From: Candidatus Anaerobutyricum avicola
GTDB taxonomy: Bacteria; Bacillota; Clostridia; Lachnospirales; Lachnospiraceae
Length of the DNA stretch: 64,000 nt
Assembly (NCBI GenBank): GCA_019113845.1
Contig: DXGQ01000010.1
Coordinates: 62,001 to 126,000, forward strand
Reading direction: 5' to 3'
The translations under genes were made by a program, and so were the position numbers. The notes beneath the pieces are model-generated. The model saw nothing but the letters and a program-made list of their open reading frames with translations. It made no database searches and was not told the origin of the DNA. Below, in pieces: positions 25,382 through 33,977 of this stretch. The stretch's first letter is position 1; each line of letters begins with the position of its first letter.

Positions 25382-25702
25382 TTACCTCTCCACCTTTCCT
25401 CGATAGTTATTGATTCCACCTATATTTTTCACATTGGTATATCCCATTTTTGAAAGGGCTGTCACTGCCTGATTGCTCCTTGCGCCGCTCTGACAATATA
25501 CAAAAAGCGGGACGGCGTGATTAGAGATGATCTGTGTGATCGAATCAATCTCATGAAGAGGGATGTTGATACTCTTTGGAATATGACCGCTTTGATATTC
25601 CTCTTCTGTTCTCACGTCTACAAGTACTGCTCCGTCATTCTGCTCAAATTGTGAAATCCCTTCGTTAATATCTTTTGTTTTTAAAAAATCAAAGATGCCC
25701 AT
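25382..25702 (-). CDS. Rhodanese-like domain protein
   Basis: A 106-residue single-domain rhodanese, with the substrate loop beginning at the active Cys of FVYCQSGARSNQAV. VLVDVRTEEEYQSGHIPKSINIPL is the conserved family core (positions ~27-50). It would carry a persulfide sulfur for the adjoining reductase. AAAGGGAA precedes the start; the coding region lies between trxA (35 bases upstream) and the CoA-disulfide reductase (1 base downstream), in a persulfide-handling operon. Confidence 0.93.
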   Translation of the reverse strand: MGIFDFLKTKDINEGISQFEQNDGAVLVDVRTEEEYQSGHIPKSINIPLHEIDSITQIISNHAVPLFVYCQSGARSNQAVTALSKMGYTNVKNIGGINNYRGKVER

Positions 25703-25737
25703 GCATTCCCTTTCTCAGTATAGTATAATGTGTAACC

Positions 25738-26043
25738 TTACAGTAAACTTAAAATCTGCGCCTTTGGTCTGGCGCCAACGGCCTGATTCACGATCTTTCC
25801 GTTCTCCATGACGACGAGTGCCGGAATACTCATGATCTGGAACTCTCCCGCCAGCTCCGGCTGTTCATCGACATTGACCTTGCATACCTTGATGTCCGGA
25901 CGTTCTTCGGCAATCTCCTCGATGATCGGGGATACCATGCGGCAAGGACCGCACCAGGATGCCCAGAAATCGATCAGAACCTTCTTATCGCTGTTTAACA
26001 CTTCTTCCTGAAAATTTGACTTTGTTATATTTAATGCTGCCAT
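25738..26043 (-). CDS. trxA: Thioredoxin
   Basis: A 101-residue thioredoxin with the active site [14 protein letters not shown] and the cis-Pro loop [17 protein letters not shown] precedes the start. It is the first gene of a three-gene operon with a rhodanese and a CoA-disulfide reductase, suggesting a role in reducing persulfides and disulfides. It ends a few residues earlier than many thioredoxins. The promoter carries a Crp-like site. Confidence 0.95.
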   Translation of the reverse strand: MAALNITKSNFQEEVLNSDKKVLIDFWASWCGPCRMVSPIIEEIAEERPDIKVCKVNVDEQPELAGEFQIMSIPALVVMENGKIVNQAVGARPKAQILSLL

Positions 26044-26120
26044 ATGATTTCCTCCTTATAATGATCGATCCATCCGAAGATATTGTCCGGATGGAAATGG
26101 TTTTGTCTGTTGTTGTGTGT

Positions 26121-26162
26121 ATCATAGCATAAAAATATACCCTTTTCTGTGATTTTATCACA
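26121..26162 (-). promoter_or_regulatory. Crp-type palindrome and -10 element of the trxA operon
   Basis: TGTGATTTTATCACA (26148-26162) is a perfect Crp-like palindrome with a 3-base centre. On the minus strand a TATGAT -10 (26126-26121) follows, giving a start near 26114 and placing the palindrome at about -41. The -35 position reads CAGAAA and is poor. This geometry is that of a class II activator site. Confidence 0.65.
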
Positions 26163-26241
26163 AAACAGAGAAAAACGCCGTACTCTTTTTGATTTCTTTC
26201 TTCGCTTCTTAAGTTTTTCCTGTTATCATAGATACTATTAT

Positions 26242-26294
26242 AAACAAAGGGCGTCTGCCCATGTAAGAAATCTTATCGGAAGGTGCAGACGCCC
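26242..26294 (-). terminator. Terminator downstream of the yneA-like gene
   Basis: A 10-bp stem GGGCGTCTGC / GCAGACGCCC, read on the minus strand, is followed by TTTGTTTAT. Confidence 0.7.
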
Positions 26295-26321
26295 AAGTCA
26301 GCCGCGGGCATCGTAGTATGA

Positions 26322-26735
26322 TTATTCATAATAAGGAATCATCAGATAATTGCCGGCGGTGATCTCATCGGTGCAAAGCTGGTTACAGCGCTTAACCTCA
26401 TGGATATAGTCGTAGATATCGTCGAATCCCGGATTCATGTTCTCTTCGGCGATACTCCACAGGCTGTCCCCGGTTTGAATCTCGATGATCTTATACTGAA
26501 TGTCTCCGAGCTGCTGGTTTGCCTCCACCACAGATGCGCCGGAAGGCAGTATGCCGGAAAAAAATCCAACTCCACAAAAAAGAAGTACGGCAGAAATAAA
26601 AATAAGAAAAATCAATCTCTTCATGTCTGGAACTGCGGTGCGGCAGACAGCGTTGGCAGACCTCCCCTCTCTTCTGTTCTCCTGTGTTTTTATGCGATAC
26701 GCTCTTGTTCTTCTTTCCATATCCTGTCCCTCCAT
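26322..26735 (-). CDS. yneA: YneA-like SOS cell-division inhibitor: membrane anchor plus LysM domain
   Basis: A 137-residue protein with one membrane helix (MKRLIFLIFISAVLLFCGVG, about residues 36-55) and an extracellular LysM domain (YKIIEIQTGDSLWSIAEENM to GNYLMIPYYE). In Firmicutes, yneA is divergently transcribed from lexA and encodes just this architecture; it delays division during the SOS response. Here it is divergent from lexA and its promoter carries LexA-like boxes. ATG 26735 follows AAAGGAA; an open frame extends further upstream but would add an unlikely Cys-rich leader. The symbol is by analogy. Confidence 0.8.
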   Translation of the reverse strand: MEGQDMERRTRAYRIKTQENRREGRSANAVCRTAVPDMKRLIFLIFISAVLLFCGVGFFSGILPSGASVVEANQQLGDIQYKIIEIQTGDSLWSIAEENMNPGFDDIYDYIHEVKRCNQLCTDEITAGNYLMIPYYE

Positions 26736-26846
26736 ATTATTCCTTTCTCTCATTAAAAGCAGTTTTTTGCAGGAAAGTTCTTCCAGGCAGTCTTCCTGTA
26801 AAATCACTATCGTTACTCTGATCACGCGCATGAATCTGCAGAAACA

Positions 26847-26903
26847 CAAACATATGTTTCGTACATTTGTTTGCATTATACCGAACATACTTTCTTTTGT
26901 CAA
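26847..26903 (-). promoter_or_regulatory. Consensus promoter of the yneA-like gene with LexA-like boxes
   Basis: On the minus strand TTGACA (26903-26898), 17 bases, TATAAT (26880-26875) is a perfect sigma-A promoter. A LexA-like half-symmetric box CGAACATACTTTCT (26882-26895) fills the spacer. Two adjacent boxes, CAAACATATGTTTC (26847-26860) and CGTACATTTGTTTG (26860-26873), cover the transcription start. Confidence 0.75.
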
Positions 26904-26922
26904 CAGCTTTCGGGAAAATTTT

Positions 26923-27098
26923 CGAACATATTTTCTTTTTTCACATTTTGTTCCTCTTCTGCTTTTTTATCAGATTTTTTCGTATCATCTGCCTGAATGA
27001 AGAGATGTCTTTTAGCCAAAAAATCGAAAATATATTCGAAAACACTTGTTTTCTTGTTAATAAAGTGCTAGAATGGAAAAAAGCAAAACATACGTTTG
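26923..27098 (+). promoter_or_regulatory. lexA promoter with further LexA-like boxes
   Basis: The promoter is TTGTTT (27046-27051), a 17-base spacer, then TAGAAT (27069-27074). LexA-like elements are CGAACATATTTTCT (26923-26936), CGAAAATATATTCG (27025-27038), GAAAACACTTGTTTTC (27038-27053, over the -35) and AAACATACGTTT (27086-27097, just after the start). They fit the Gram-positive CGAAC-N4-GTTCG pattern with changes. Autorepression is expected. Confidence 0.65.
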
Positions 27099-27116
27099 AC
27101 AAAAAAGGAGTACGAT

Positions 27117-27743
27117 ATGAGTTACGGAAAGATTACACCAAAACAGCAGGAGATTCTTGAGTTTATCAAAGAATCTATTTTAAATCGTGGTTATCCACCG
27201 GCCGTCCGTGAGATTTGTGAGGCCGTACATCTGAAGTCCACCTCTTCCGTGCACTCTCATCTGGAGACCATGGAGAAGAATGGCTACATCCGCCGTGACC
27301 CGACGAAACCGAGAGCGATCGAGATCATTGATGATAACTTTAATCTGACAAGACGGGAGCTTGTCAATGTGCCGATCGTCGGTACAGTAACTGCCGGAGA
27401 GCCGATTCTGGCTGTGGAGAATATTGAAGGATATTTTCCGATCTCTCCGGAATTTTTAAAGAACAAACAGACATTTATGTTGAAGGTAAAGGGAGAAAGC
27501 ATGATCAATGCCGGTATCTTTTCCGGGGATTATATTCTTGTGGAGGAGACTCCGACAGCTTCTGACGGAGAGATCATCGTGGCTTTGGTGGAGGATTCTG
27601 TTACCGTGAAGCGCTTTTATAAGGAGGAAGATCACTTCCGCCTGCAGCCGGAGAACGATGCCATGGAACCGATCCTCGTCCCTAAGAACACTCCTTTTTC
27701 CATTGTAGGAAAGGTGATCGGCCTTTTCCGCATATTTAAGTGA
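27117..27743 (+). CDS. lexA: LexA repressor
   Basis: A 208-residue SOS repressor. The N-terminal winged helix opens with TPKQQEILEFIKESI and contains PAVREICEAVHLKSTSSVHSHL. The cleavage site Ala-Gly is in TVTAGEP, the catalytic Ser in KGESMINAGI and the Lys in SVTVKRFYKEED. RecA-stimulated self-cleavage inactivates it. AAAAAAGGAG precedes the ATG. It is divergent from a yneA-like gene and followed by a strong terminator. Confidence 0.97.
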   Translation: MSYGKITPKQQEILEFIKESILNRGYPPAVREICEAVHLKSTSSVHSHLETMEKNGYIRRDPTKPRAIEIIDDNFNLTRRELVNVPIVGTVTAGEPILAVENIEGYFPISPEFLKNKQTFMLKVKGESMINAGIFSGDYILVEETPTASDGEIIVALVEDSVTVKRFYKEEDHFRLQPENDAMEPILVPKNTPFSIVGKVIGLFRIFK

Positions 27744-27755
27744 TGATACTGTAAC

Positions 27756-27829
27756 AAAAGCTCCGCCCGGGGTTTCTCATTGGCCTGCCCGAACAGCAGC
27801 CATCAGAGATTCCCCGGCGGAGCTTTTTC
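27756..27829. terminator. Bidirectional terminator between lexA and a convergent gene
   Basis: AAAGCTCCGCCCGGGG pairs with CCCCGGCGGAGCTTT with small mismatch; TTTTT follows on the plus strand and AAAA precedes it, so it can serve both directions. Confidence 0.85.
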
Positions 27830-27853
27830 TTTTCTCACGGGATATATTTTTTG

Positions 27854-28225
27854 TCAGGTTCGGTGAATCGATTTTCGTCCGCAGACCGGACAGGTCACTT
27901 CCACTTTTCCCTTCTTTTTGGGCACGCGGATATGCTGCCCGCAGCCTTTGCAGGCAAAAATGCGGTACTCTTTTCGCATGGCATAGCGTTTCTTCTGCAG
28001 GCTGATAAACTGCAGATATTTCTCATTCTCTCTCTGGCGTGCCATCACATTTCCCGAAAGCATGCGGAACAGAGAATAGATAATACCGCAAAACGCCACA
28101 AAATACAGAATAGAGCCGATGGATTCCAGAGACAGGATATCCAGGATGACGGAAAGAATGTATAAGAGAATGGATGCGATAAATGTGGTCCGGCACAGAT
28201 CGTCATTGCCATTTCTGCTTTGCAT
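27854..28225 (-). CDS. Small membrane protein with C-terminal zinc ribbon
   Basis: A 123-residue protein with two hydrophobic segments (residues ~14-50) and a C-terminal four-Cys zinc ribbon: CKGCG and, 14 residues later, CPVCGR. The lysine-rich loop between the pairs (RVPKKKGKVEVT) resembles the zinc ribbon of many small bacterial proteins. The function is unknown. It is convergent with lexA and separated by ~130 bases from the Hsp70 gene; the ribosome binding site is GGAGGTG. Confidence 0.75.
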   Translation of the reverse strand: MQSRNGNDDLCRTTFIASILLYILSVILDILSLESIGSILYFVAFCGIIYSLFRMLSGNVMARQRENEKYLQFISLQKKRYAMRKEYRIFACKGCGQHIRVPKKKGKVEVTCPVCGRKSIHRT

Positions 28226-28353
28226 AAAGTTCGATAGTTTCCATTTCAGATTATTGATGATAAAGCACCTCCTGTGATCGTGAAGATAATGATCCGGAAC
28301 CGCTTTGCCACGGTGTATGAGCGCATGACTCCGGATCTTTTGTACCTTTATGT

Positions 28354-30120
28354 TTATGCGCCAAATTGTGCGATGATGTCCCCGGCGGAGCGCTCCAGAT
28401 TCTCTTTTGCCTGTCGGATGGCGGTCATATCTTCTTCTGTCATGCGGTCGAGGCGGAACTTGCCAAGAAGTTTGGATAATGCGTTACAATCACTTTTCAC
28501 CTGCTTCTTGACCGGGCGCTCTATCTGTTTTCCGCCGTTTTTTAACGCCCTCCGTGCCTGCGCGAGAACTTTTTGTGCCTCTCCGGTCAGTGTGATGGCA
28601 TCTTTTCGGAGATTGTCCATACCGGCGTACTGCTGTGCGTCACGGATCGCCTGTTCGATCTCCGCATCACTCATACGGTCGTCGGCAGTGATGGTGATGG
28701 ACTGTTCCTTGCCGGTGTCCAGATCTCTGGCGGAGACTTTTAAGATTCCGTTGGTGTCAATATCAAATGTCACCTCAATCTGCGGCACACCAGCCGGCGC
28801 CCGGCGGATCCCTTTCAGACGGAACTTTCCGATGGTCTTGTTATCCTTTGCCATCGGGCGTTCGCCCTGCAGTACATGGATCTCCACGTCCCGCTGATAA
28901 GGCGCTGCTGTTGAGAAAATCCGGGAATACTTTGTCGGGAGAGTGGTATTCCTCTCCACCAGGCGGGTTGCCACTCCGCCCACTGTCTCGATGGACAGAC
29001 TCATCGGCGTCACGTCAAGGAGAAGGATATCCGACCCGGCGACAGAAAGTGCGTTTCCTTCCAGTGTGCTGCCAAGGACAGCGGCGCCCATGGCGACACA
29101 TTCGTCCGGATTGATGTTTCTGGACGGCTCTTTGCCGGTCAGAAGCCGTACTTTCTCCTGCACAGCAGGAATCCGGGTGGAACCGCCCACAAGAAGAACT
29201 CTTCCAAGTTCGGAAGCGGCGATTCCCGCGTCGTTTAATGCCTGCTGTACCGGAGCGGCTGTCCGGTCGATCAGATCCTGAATAAGTTCCTGAAACCTGG
29301 CGCGGGTGAGCACCGTCTCAAGGTGTACCGGCGCTCCTTTTACCTGCATCAGATACGGCAGCACGATGTTGCTGCTCTGGGCCGTGGACAGTTCCTTTTT
29401 TGCCTGCTCTGCCGCCTCGCGGATGCGCTGCATGGCAGTGAAGTCGCCGGACGGGTCTGCGTGATTCTGCGTTTTACATTCGGATACCAGCCAGCGGACG
29501 ATGCGTTCGTCAAAATCGTCGCCGCCCAGATGATTGTCGCCGGCAGTCGCCAGCACTTCGATAACATCGTCGCCAATCTCAATGACAGACACATCAAAGG
29601 TACCGCCGCCCAGGTCATAGACCATGACCTTCTGCGCCTCTCCGTGGTCAAGTCCATAAGAAAGCGCGGCGCTGGTCGGCTCGTTGATGATACGTCTGAC
29701 ATCCAGACCGGCAATCCTTCCGGCATCTTTGGTCGCCTGGCGCTGCACGTCGTTAAAGTAGGCCGGGACGGTGATCACCGCGCCGGTGACCGGCTGACCG
29801 AGAAATTCCTCCGCGTCCTTTTTCAGCTGCATGAGGATCATGGCGCTGATGGTCTGCGGTTTGTAGTCTTTTCCGTCAATGCGGATGCTCCAGTCGGTTC
29901 CCATCTCTCTTTTCACGGAACTTATAGTACGATCCGGATTTGTGGCTGCCTGCCTTCTCGCCACATCGCCGACCAGCCGTTCGCCCTTTTTGGTAAATGC
30001 GACAACGCTGGGTGTAGTTCTTCCTCCGGAACTGTTCGGCACGATGACCGGCTGACCATTCTCCACCACAGAGACACAACTGTTTGTGGTTCCAAGGTCG
30101 ATTCCTATTATTTTACTCAT
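28354..30120 (-). CDS. Hsp70 (DnaK-type) chaperone, C-terminally short paralogue
   Basis: This 588-residue Hsp70 has the phosphate-binding [45 protein letters not shown] and [12 protein letters not shown] motifs and a substrate-binding domain with [15 protein letters not shown]. The C-terminal lid is shorter than in housekeeping DnaK (usually ~610-640) and lacks the acidic tail. It is the third gene of an operon with a J-domain protein and a DUF5685 gene, with no grpE or hrcA, so it is probably a second, specialised Hsp70. ATGGAGG precedes ATG 30120. Confidence 0.92.
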   Translation of the reverse strand: MSKIIGIDLGTTNSCVSVVENGQPVIVPNSSGGRTTPSVVAFTKKGERLVGDVARRQAATNPDRTISSVKREMGTDWSIRIDGKDYKPQTISAMILMQLKKDAEEFLGQPVTGAVITVPAYFNDVQRQATKDAGRIAGLDVRRIINEPTSAALSYGLDHGEAQKVMVYDLGGGTFDVSVIEIGDDVIEVLATAGDNHLGGDDFDERIVRWLVSECKTQNHADPSGDFTAMQRIREAAEQAKKELSTAQSSNIVLPYLMQVKGAPVHLETVLTRARFQELIQDLIDRTAAPVQQALNDAGIAASELGRVLLVGGSTRIPAVQEKVRLLTGKEPSRNINPDECVAMGAAVLGSTLEGNALSVAGSDILLLDVTPMSLSIETVGGVATRLVERNTTLPTKYSRIFSTAAPYQRDVEIHVLQGERPMAKDNKTIGKFRLKGIRRAPAGVPQIEVTFDIDTNGILKVSARDLDTGKEQSITITADDRMSDAEIEQAIRDAQQYAGMDNLRKDAITLTGEAQKVLAQARRALKNGGKQIERPVKKQVKSDCNALSKLLGKFRLDRMTEEDMTAIRQAKENLERSAGDIIAQFGA

Positions 30121-30220
30121 ATCCATTCCTCCATCTATGTTGTAAATGACCGCCGGTCTGGTCGATCCTGTGATGGACTGTCTGCCGGCGGGCGGTAACA
30201 GGCGTTTTCATCTGCGAATA

Positions 30221-31006
30221 TCAGCAGCGGCAGCAGAGACAGCAAAACTGCAGCATCATAAATGTAGTGCAGAATCTTCCCATGCCGTCGGCATATTTCT
30301 GGAACTCCTGTCCTGCTTCATTATAAGTACTGCCGGACTGCCGCATACTGTTCATGGCATTTTTGTACACGGTATTGCCCGGTTCCATCTGCACGGCGCG
30401 CTGAATCTGTTCCATGGCAAGAATCGTGTTTCCCTGCCCATAATTGGCAAGGGCGCTGAGATAGAACCAGCGGGCATTTCTTCCACTGCTGACCACCGTG
30501 TTTAAGACCTGCGCGGCGTAGGCGTACCGCCCGGCGTTGATGTTCTGTACTGCCTGCCGGAAAATATCACTGTCCCCCGGCTGCGCCGCCGGTCCTGCCG
30601 GTCCGTAGGAAGCACGGCCGAAGCCGCCAAAAATGTCGTCAAAATCAAACGGACCATAGCCGCCTCCCCCATAATTGCCATTTCCATAGCCACCGTTTCC
30701 GTAACCGCCATATCCCTGTTGTCCCTGGCGGCTGCCGTATGGATTCCCATATGGATTGCCGCCGTAACCGTTCTGGTTTCCGTACGCGCCTCTTCCGGCA
30801 TTTTGCTGTGCCTGACGCTGATATTTCTCCGGATTATTGATCATATCGTAAGCTTCATTGATCTCATTCATCTTTTGTGTGGCATTCGGGTCATCGGGAT
30901 GCAAATCCGGATGGTATTTTTTTGCCATCTTCCGATATGCCTTTTTTATCTCTTCTTTGCTGGCATCCCTTGAGACGCCGAGAACCTTATAAGGGTCATC
31001 AACCAT
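30221..31006 (-). CDS. J-domain protein with Gly/Tyr-rich linker and Cys-rich tail
   Basis: A 261-residue co-chaperone. The J domain (residues 1-70) has the HPD motif in [15 protein letters not shown] Gly/Tyr/Asn-rich repeat linker (~70-135) is followed by TPR-like helices ([22 protein letters not shown]) and ends in a run of cysteines (CCLCCRC). It probably recruits the adjoining Hsp70. Its start follows GAGGAAAGGAG and overlaps the end of the DUF5685 gene by 8 bases, showing translational coupling. The Cys-rich end is suggestive of metal binding or palmitate-like anchoring but that is a guess. Confidence 0.87.
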   Translation of the reverse strand: MVDDPYKVLGVSRDASKEEIKKAYRKMAKKYHPDLHPDDPNATQKMNEINEAYDMINNPEKYQRQAQQNAGRGAYGNQNGYGGNPYGNPYGSRQGQQGYGGYGNGGYGNGNYGGGGYGPFDFDDIFGGFGRASYGPAGPAAQPGDSDIFRQAVQNINAGRYAYAAQVLNTVVSSGRNARWFYLSALANYGQGNTILAMEQIQRAVQMEPGNTVYKNAMNSMRQSGSTYNEAGQEFQKYADGMGRFCTTFMMLQFCCLCCRC

Positions 31007-31826
31007 GTCTGGTCTCCTTTCCTCTGAATTTCGCGTAATATTTCTGCCATACGCCGCCGTACAAAACATTTCGGATCAAATGTTCGTCCGTCACGATGGG
31101 CAGCTTTTCAAATTCACCGGCGGCCAGACTGATACTGTCTGTCAAAATCTCCTCCATCTCCTCCGGTTTTTTCTTCATATATATGAGAGGGTTGTAATTC
31201 TTTTTTCTGATATCTTTCTGATAGTCCATTGCCGCGTCCATCAGATAAATAAAACGTCCCATGGCAAAGCCGAACTTCCGGAGACTGTCACTGAAAAAGT
31301 CTTTCTCATCAAAGACAAACACTTCTGACAGCATCTGACCGGACCAGTTGACCGCCGCGTCGGCCTGCTGTGGATGCTGCTTTTCAATCACAGACAGCGC
31401 ATGCAGGCTGTCGGAAATGTTCCCGCATTGCCTTGGATATCGTTTTTTTACCTGATCGTAGCTTTCTTTCAGCAGTTTTCCGTAGAGAAACCGCGTCCGT
31501 TTTTTCTCATCCTCCCAGTCGTCCAGACATTTATAATACGAAAGAGCGATCGTCATGTCCGCCGCATAATCAATGTACCGGTGAGAAAGCACCTTTCTCT
31601 TTTTGAGCGGGTGCACCGGGCAGCGGTATATGTGTTTCTTCTCTTCCGGCTCATAAAGAGCTGTGAGAAACAATGCCAGAAATGTCATATCAAAGTTCAA
31701 AGAGAAGCGGGCAGCCTGACCATAACGGTCCCGCAGACTGCGGCAGATCCCGCAGTAGGTCTGCTGATATCGGGCAAGCTCCTCTTCCGATAATCCTTTT
31801 TTATTGCATATGATATAGCCAAACGT
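30999..31826 (-). CDS. DUF5685-family protein, apparently initiated at ACG or ATC
   Basis: A ~275-residue protein. Its N-terminus reads [20 protein letters not shown], then [13 protein letters not shown] with a Cys pair and [20 protein letters not shown], the DUF5685 pattern in Clostridia. A conserved CPVH follows near residue 70. No ATG, GTG or TTG exists between the upstream in-frame TAA (31848-31850) and the conserved FGY segment. The codons are GAC AAA AAG GGG GCG ATC ATC ACG TTT, with AAAAAGGGGG placed as a ribosome binding site. ACG at 31826 aligns with the usual initiator; TTG 31700 is the first standard start but removes the Cys motif. It heads the J-domain/Hsp70 operon. The function is unknown. 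Confidence 0.7.
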   Translation of the reverse strand, partial: TFGYIICNKKGLSEEELARYQQTYCGICRSLRDRYGQAARFSLNFDMTFLALFLTALYEPEEKKHIYRCPVHPLKKRKVLSHRYIDYAADMTIALSYYKCLDDWEDEKKRTRFLYGKLLKESYDQVKKRYPRQCGNISDSLHALSVIEKQHPQQADAAVNWSGQMLSEVFVFDEKDFFSDSLRKFGFAMGRFIYLMDAAMDYQKDIRKKNYNPLIYMKKKPEEMEEILTDSISLAAGEFEKLPIVTDEHLIRNVLYGGVWQKYYAKFRGKETRHG

Positions 31827-31934
31827 GATGATCGCCCCCTTTTTGTCTTATTAAAGAATAGTAAGATAAACTGTACCTAAACTGAAAGAAAATTTCTATG
31901 AGAAGAACCTTACATTTTTGTGAAAAATCAGTGA

Positions 31935-31970
31935 AAAAGAAAAACCTGCGGCGCTCTTAACGCTGCAGGT
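31935..31970 (-). terminator. Terminator after rsfS
   Basis: On the minus strand ACCTGCAGCG pairs with CGCCGCAGGT (one mismatch) and is followed by TTTTTCTTTTTC. It overlaps the rsfS stop region. Confidence 0.8.
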
Positions 31971-32313
31971 CCTCTCTCGTAATCTGTTTTCCGTCTCTCC
32001 AGATTCGTTCCAGGTCATAAAATCCCCGGTCTTCCCTGCCAAATACGTGAACAATGATATCCTTATAGTCCATCAAAATCCAGTTGGCAGTCTGGTATCC
32101 CTCAATCTGTTTTGGCTCATAACCGGCTTTGCCGAGAGCTTCCTCCACGCTGTCAGCCATCGCCTGTACCTGATTGCGGTTTGTTCCGTTGGCAATGATA
32201 AAATAATCGGCCAGGACAGAAATTTCGCTGATATCTAAAATCGCGATATCTTCTGCTTTCTTGTCTTCCAGGGCATCCAGAGCAAGCAGAGCCATTTTCT
32301 TGGATTCTTCCAT
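31957..32313 (-). CDS. rsfS: Ribosome silencing factor RsfS
   Basis: A 118-residue protein of the RsfS/Iojap family. Core blocks are visible: KAEDIAILDISEISVLADYF, NRNQVQAMADSVEE, and WILMDYKDIIVHVFGREDRGFYDLE. It binds L14 and stops subunit joining under starvation. It is the last gene of the nadD-yqeK-rsfS run, with one base between the yqeK stop and its ATG. Confidence 0.95.
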   Translation of the reverse strand: MEESKKMALLALDALEDKKAEDIAILDISEISVLADYFIIANGTNRNQVQAMADSVEEALGKAGYEPKQIEGYQTANWILMDYKDIIVHVFGREDRGFYDLERIWRDGKQITREDLQR

Positions 32314-32314
32314 G

Positions 32315-32899
32315 TTACACCTCCTGATTTCTCATTCTGTATATTCTGTAGTATTCCCATGTCCGCCGGGTCATCGGGTCCATGGTACTTTTTTTGTTGG
32401 ATAAATATTTGATGCTGTCCTCAAGAATCTGGCAGAGACATTCGTCCAGATCCTTAAAGGCCAGTTCTCTGACCTCCGCGAGATTCGGCGCCTGATTGCG
32501 GTTCGGTTCCAGATAATCCGCCACATAAACGATCTTATCCAGAAGAGACATATCCGGTTTGCCCGTCGTGTGCCAGGTGATGGCGGAGAGAATCTCCGGG
32601 TCAGCCACGCCGTATTTGACATTGGCAAAGCAGGCGCCCAGTTTGGCGTGAAGAAGCTCCGGATTCTTTTTCTCATACTTGGACATCGGCATACCATACC
32701 GTTTGCTGTAGGCCACCTTCTCATCGGCGGATAAATATTTGGCGCAGTCATGAAGAAGCCCCGCCATCCTTGCCTTTTCCATATCCGCCCCGTAACGCAT
32801 GGCAAGGCACGCAGAAGTATATTCCACGCCGAGCGTATGTTCAAATCGTTTTTCAGATAAAAGATTCTTTAAGTCCTTTTTGATCTCTTCTCTTGTCAT
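32315..32899 (-). CDS. yqeK: HD-domain hydrolase YqeK (diadenosine tetraphosphatase type)
   Basis: A 194-residue HD-domain enzyme. Metal ligands are in RFEHTLGVEYTSACLA, GLLHDCAKYL and ITWHTTGKPDMSLLDKIVYVADYLEPNR. In this position (after nadD, before rsfS) YqeK is nearly universal in Firmicutes and cleaves Ap4A symmetrically. ATG 32899 follows GGGAGTG by 5 bases; the longer open frame overlaps the nadD end and is not used. Confidence 0.92.
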   Translation of the reverse strand: MTREEIKKDLKNLLSEKRFEHTLGVEYTSACLAMRYGADMEKARMAGLLHDCAKYLSADEKVAYSKRYGMPMSKYEKKNPELLHAKLGACFANVKYGVADPEILSAITWHTTGKPDMSLLDKIVYVADYLEPNRNQAPNLAEVRELAFKDLDECLCQILEDSIKYLSNKKSTMDPMTRRTWEYYRIYRMRNQEV

Positions 32900-32960
32900 C
32901 AGTACACTCCCATCTATTATGTCCGAATGTTGTACCGGCGCTTTCTGAGCCGGCAACACG

Positions 32961-33572
32961 TTACATGATATAAAGTTTGTGTTCATAAATATATTCTTCC
33001 ACTTCCCGCGGCAGAAGATAACGGATACTCTCACCTGCACGGATACGCCGGCGGATATCATTGGATGAAATCTCCAGACTCGGGGAGTTCAGAAAATGAA
33101 TCGAAGCGTCGTATTTATTTTCAATATATTCGATCTGACTGCTCAGGGAGCTGGACAAATCTCCCCTTCCGGCCACAAGAATCACTGCCATCTGCAGGAC
33201 CTTTTCTGTATCTTTCCAGGATTCGATGTGATAAAGAGAGTCTGCGCCCATGATAAAATAGTACGCGCAGTCAGGATTTCTCTCTGTGAGGTTCGTAAGC
33301 GTCTCCACTGTGTAAGTCGTTCCCTCTCTGTCCAGTTCCTCTCCGGAGAAAGTGAAATGTGAATTATCCCGGATGGCGAGCTGCACCATCTGCATTCTGT
33401 CTTCCTCTGTCACAGAATTGGTCAGTTTCTTATAGTAAGGATTTTTCGTCGGCATGAAAAGGACCTCGTCCAGCGAAAACTGTTCGTATGCCGTCTCCCC
33501 CAGAAGAAGATGTCCGAAATGAATAGGATTAAATGTTCCTCCCATAATGCCGATTTTCTTAGTTTTCTTCAT
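32961..33572 (-). CDS. nadD: Nicotinate-nucleotide adenylyltransferase
   Basis: A 203-residue NAD biosynthesis enzyme that turns nicotinate mononucleotide and ATP into deamido-NAD. It has the nucleotidyl-transferase motif IGIMGGTFNPIHFGHLLLGE and the C-terminal ISSNDIRRRIRAGESIRYLLP. It lies in the conserved obg-yhbY-nadD-yqeK-rsfS run, 33 bases after yhbY. Confidence 0.96.
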   Translation of the reverse strand: MKKTKKIGIMGGTFNPIHFGHLLLGETAYEQFSLDEVLFMPTKNPYYKKLTNSVTEEDRMQMVQLAIRDNSHFTFSGEELDREGTTYTVETLTNLTERNPDCAYYFIMGADSLYHIESWKDTEKVLQMAVILVAGRGDLSSSLSSQIEYIENKYDASIHFLNSPSLEISSNDIRRRIRAGESIRYLLPREVEEYIYEHKLYIM

Positions 33573-33605
33573 TTTTGTAACACGCTCCCCGCATGATCGC
33601 AGCCT

Positions 33606-33893
33606 TTACGGCAGGTCGATCTTACTGTTTTCTTTTGCCTGCTTAAATAAAACAATCTTCTTTCCGATGACCTGCACGACTTCAGAATGGGTTCTTTCCG
33701 CGATAATCTGCGCGATCTCCTTCGGATCATCAAAACAGTTCTTGAGAACAGATATTTTTACAAGCTCTCTCTTGTCGATCGCTTCCCGCACCGCTTCGAT
33801 GACCTCCGGTGTCAGGGACGCCTTTCCAATCTGGACGATCGGGTCCATAGTCATGGCAAGACCTTTTAAATAGGCTCTCTGTTTCGTTGTCAT
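33606..33893 (-). CDS. yhbY: YhbY-type RNA-binding ribosome assembly protein (CRM domain)
   Basis: A 95-residue single CRM-domain protein: TTKQRAYLKGLAMTMDPIVQ, then IGKASLTPEVIEAVREAI and the GKKIVLFKQAK strand. It associates with pre-50S particles. ATG 33893 follows AAAAGGAG; the longer open frame is ignored. It sits between obg and nadD, which matches its role in large-subunit assembly. Confidence 0.93.
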   Translation of the reverse strand: MTTKQRAYLKGLAMTMDPIVQIGKASLTPEVIEAVREAIDKRELVKISVLKNCFDDPKEIAQIIAERTHSEVVQVIGKKIVLFKQAKENSKIDLP

Positions 33894-33977
33894 TTTATTC
33901 TCCTTTTGCATTTCTATAGAAAATGTACCGGCAATCTGCGGCGGCGCGAAGACTGCCGCTCCGGCCACCTGTGCCGG

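Noticed and set aside
23683-26043. Peroxide-detoxification operon (alkyl hydroperoxide reductase type)
   Set aside because: No peroxiredoxin is present; rhodanese domains point to persulfide/CoA disulfide chemistry instead.
28274-28897. Long plus-strand frame across the 3' part of the Hsp70 gene
   Set aside because: It is antisense to Hsp70 coding sequence and resembles nothing.
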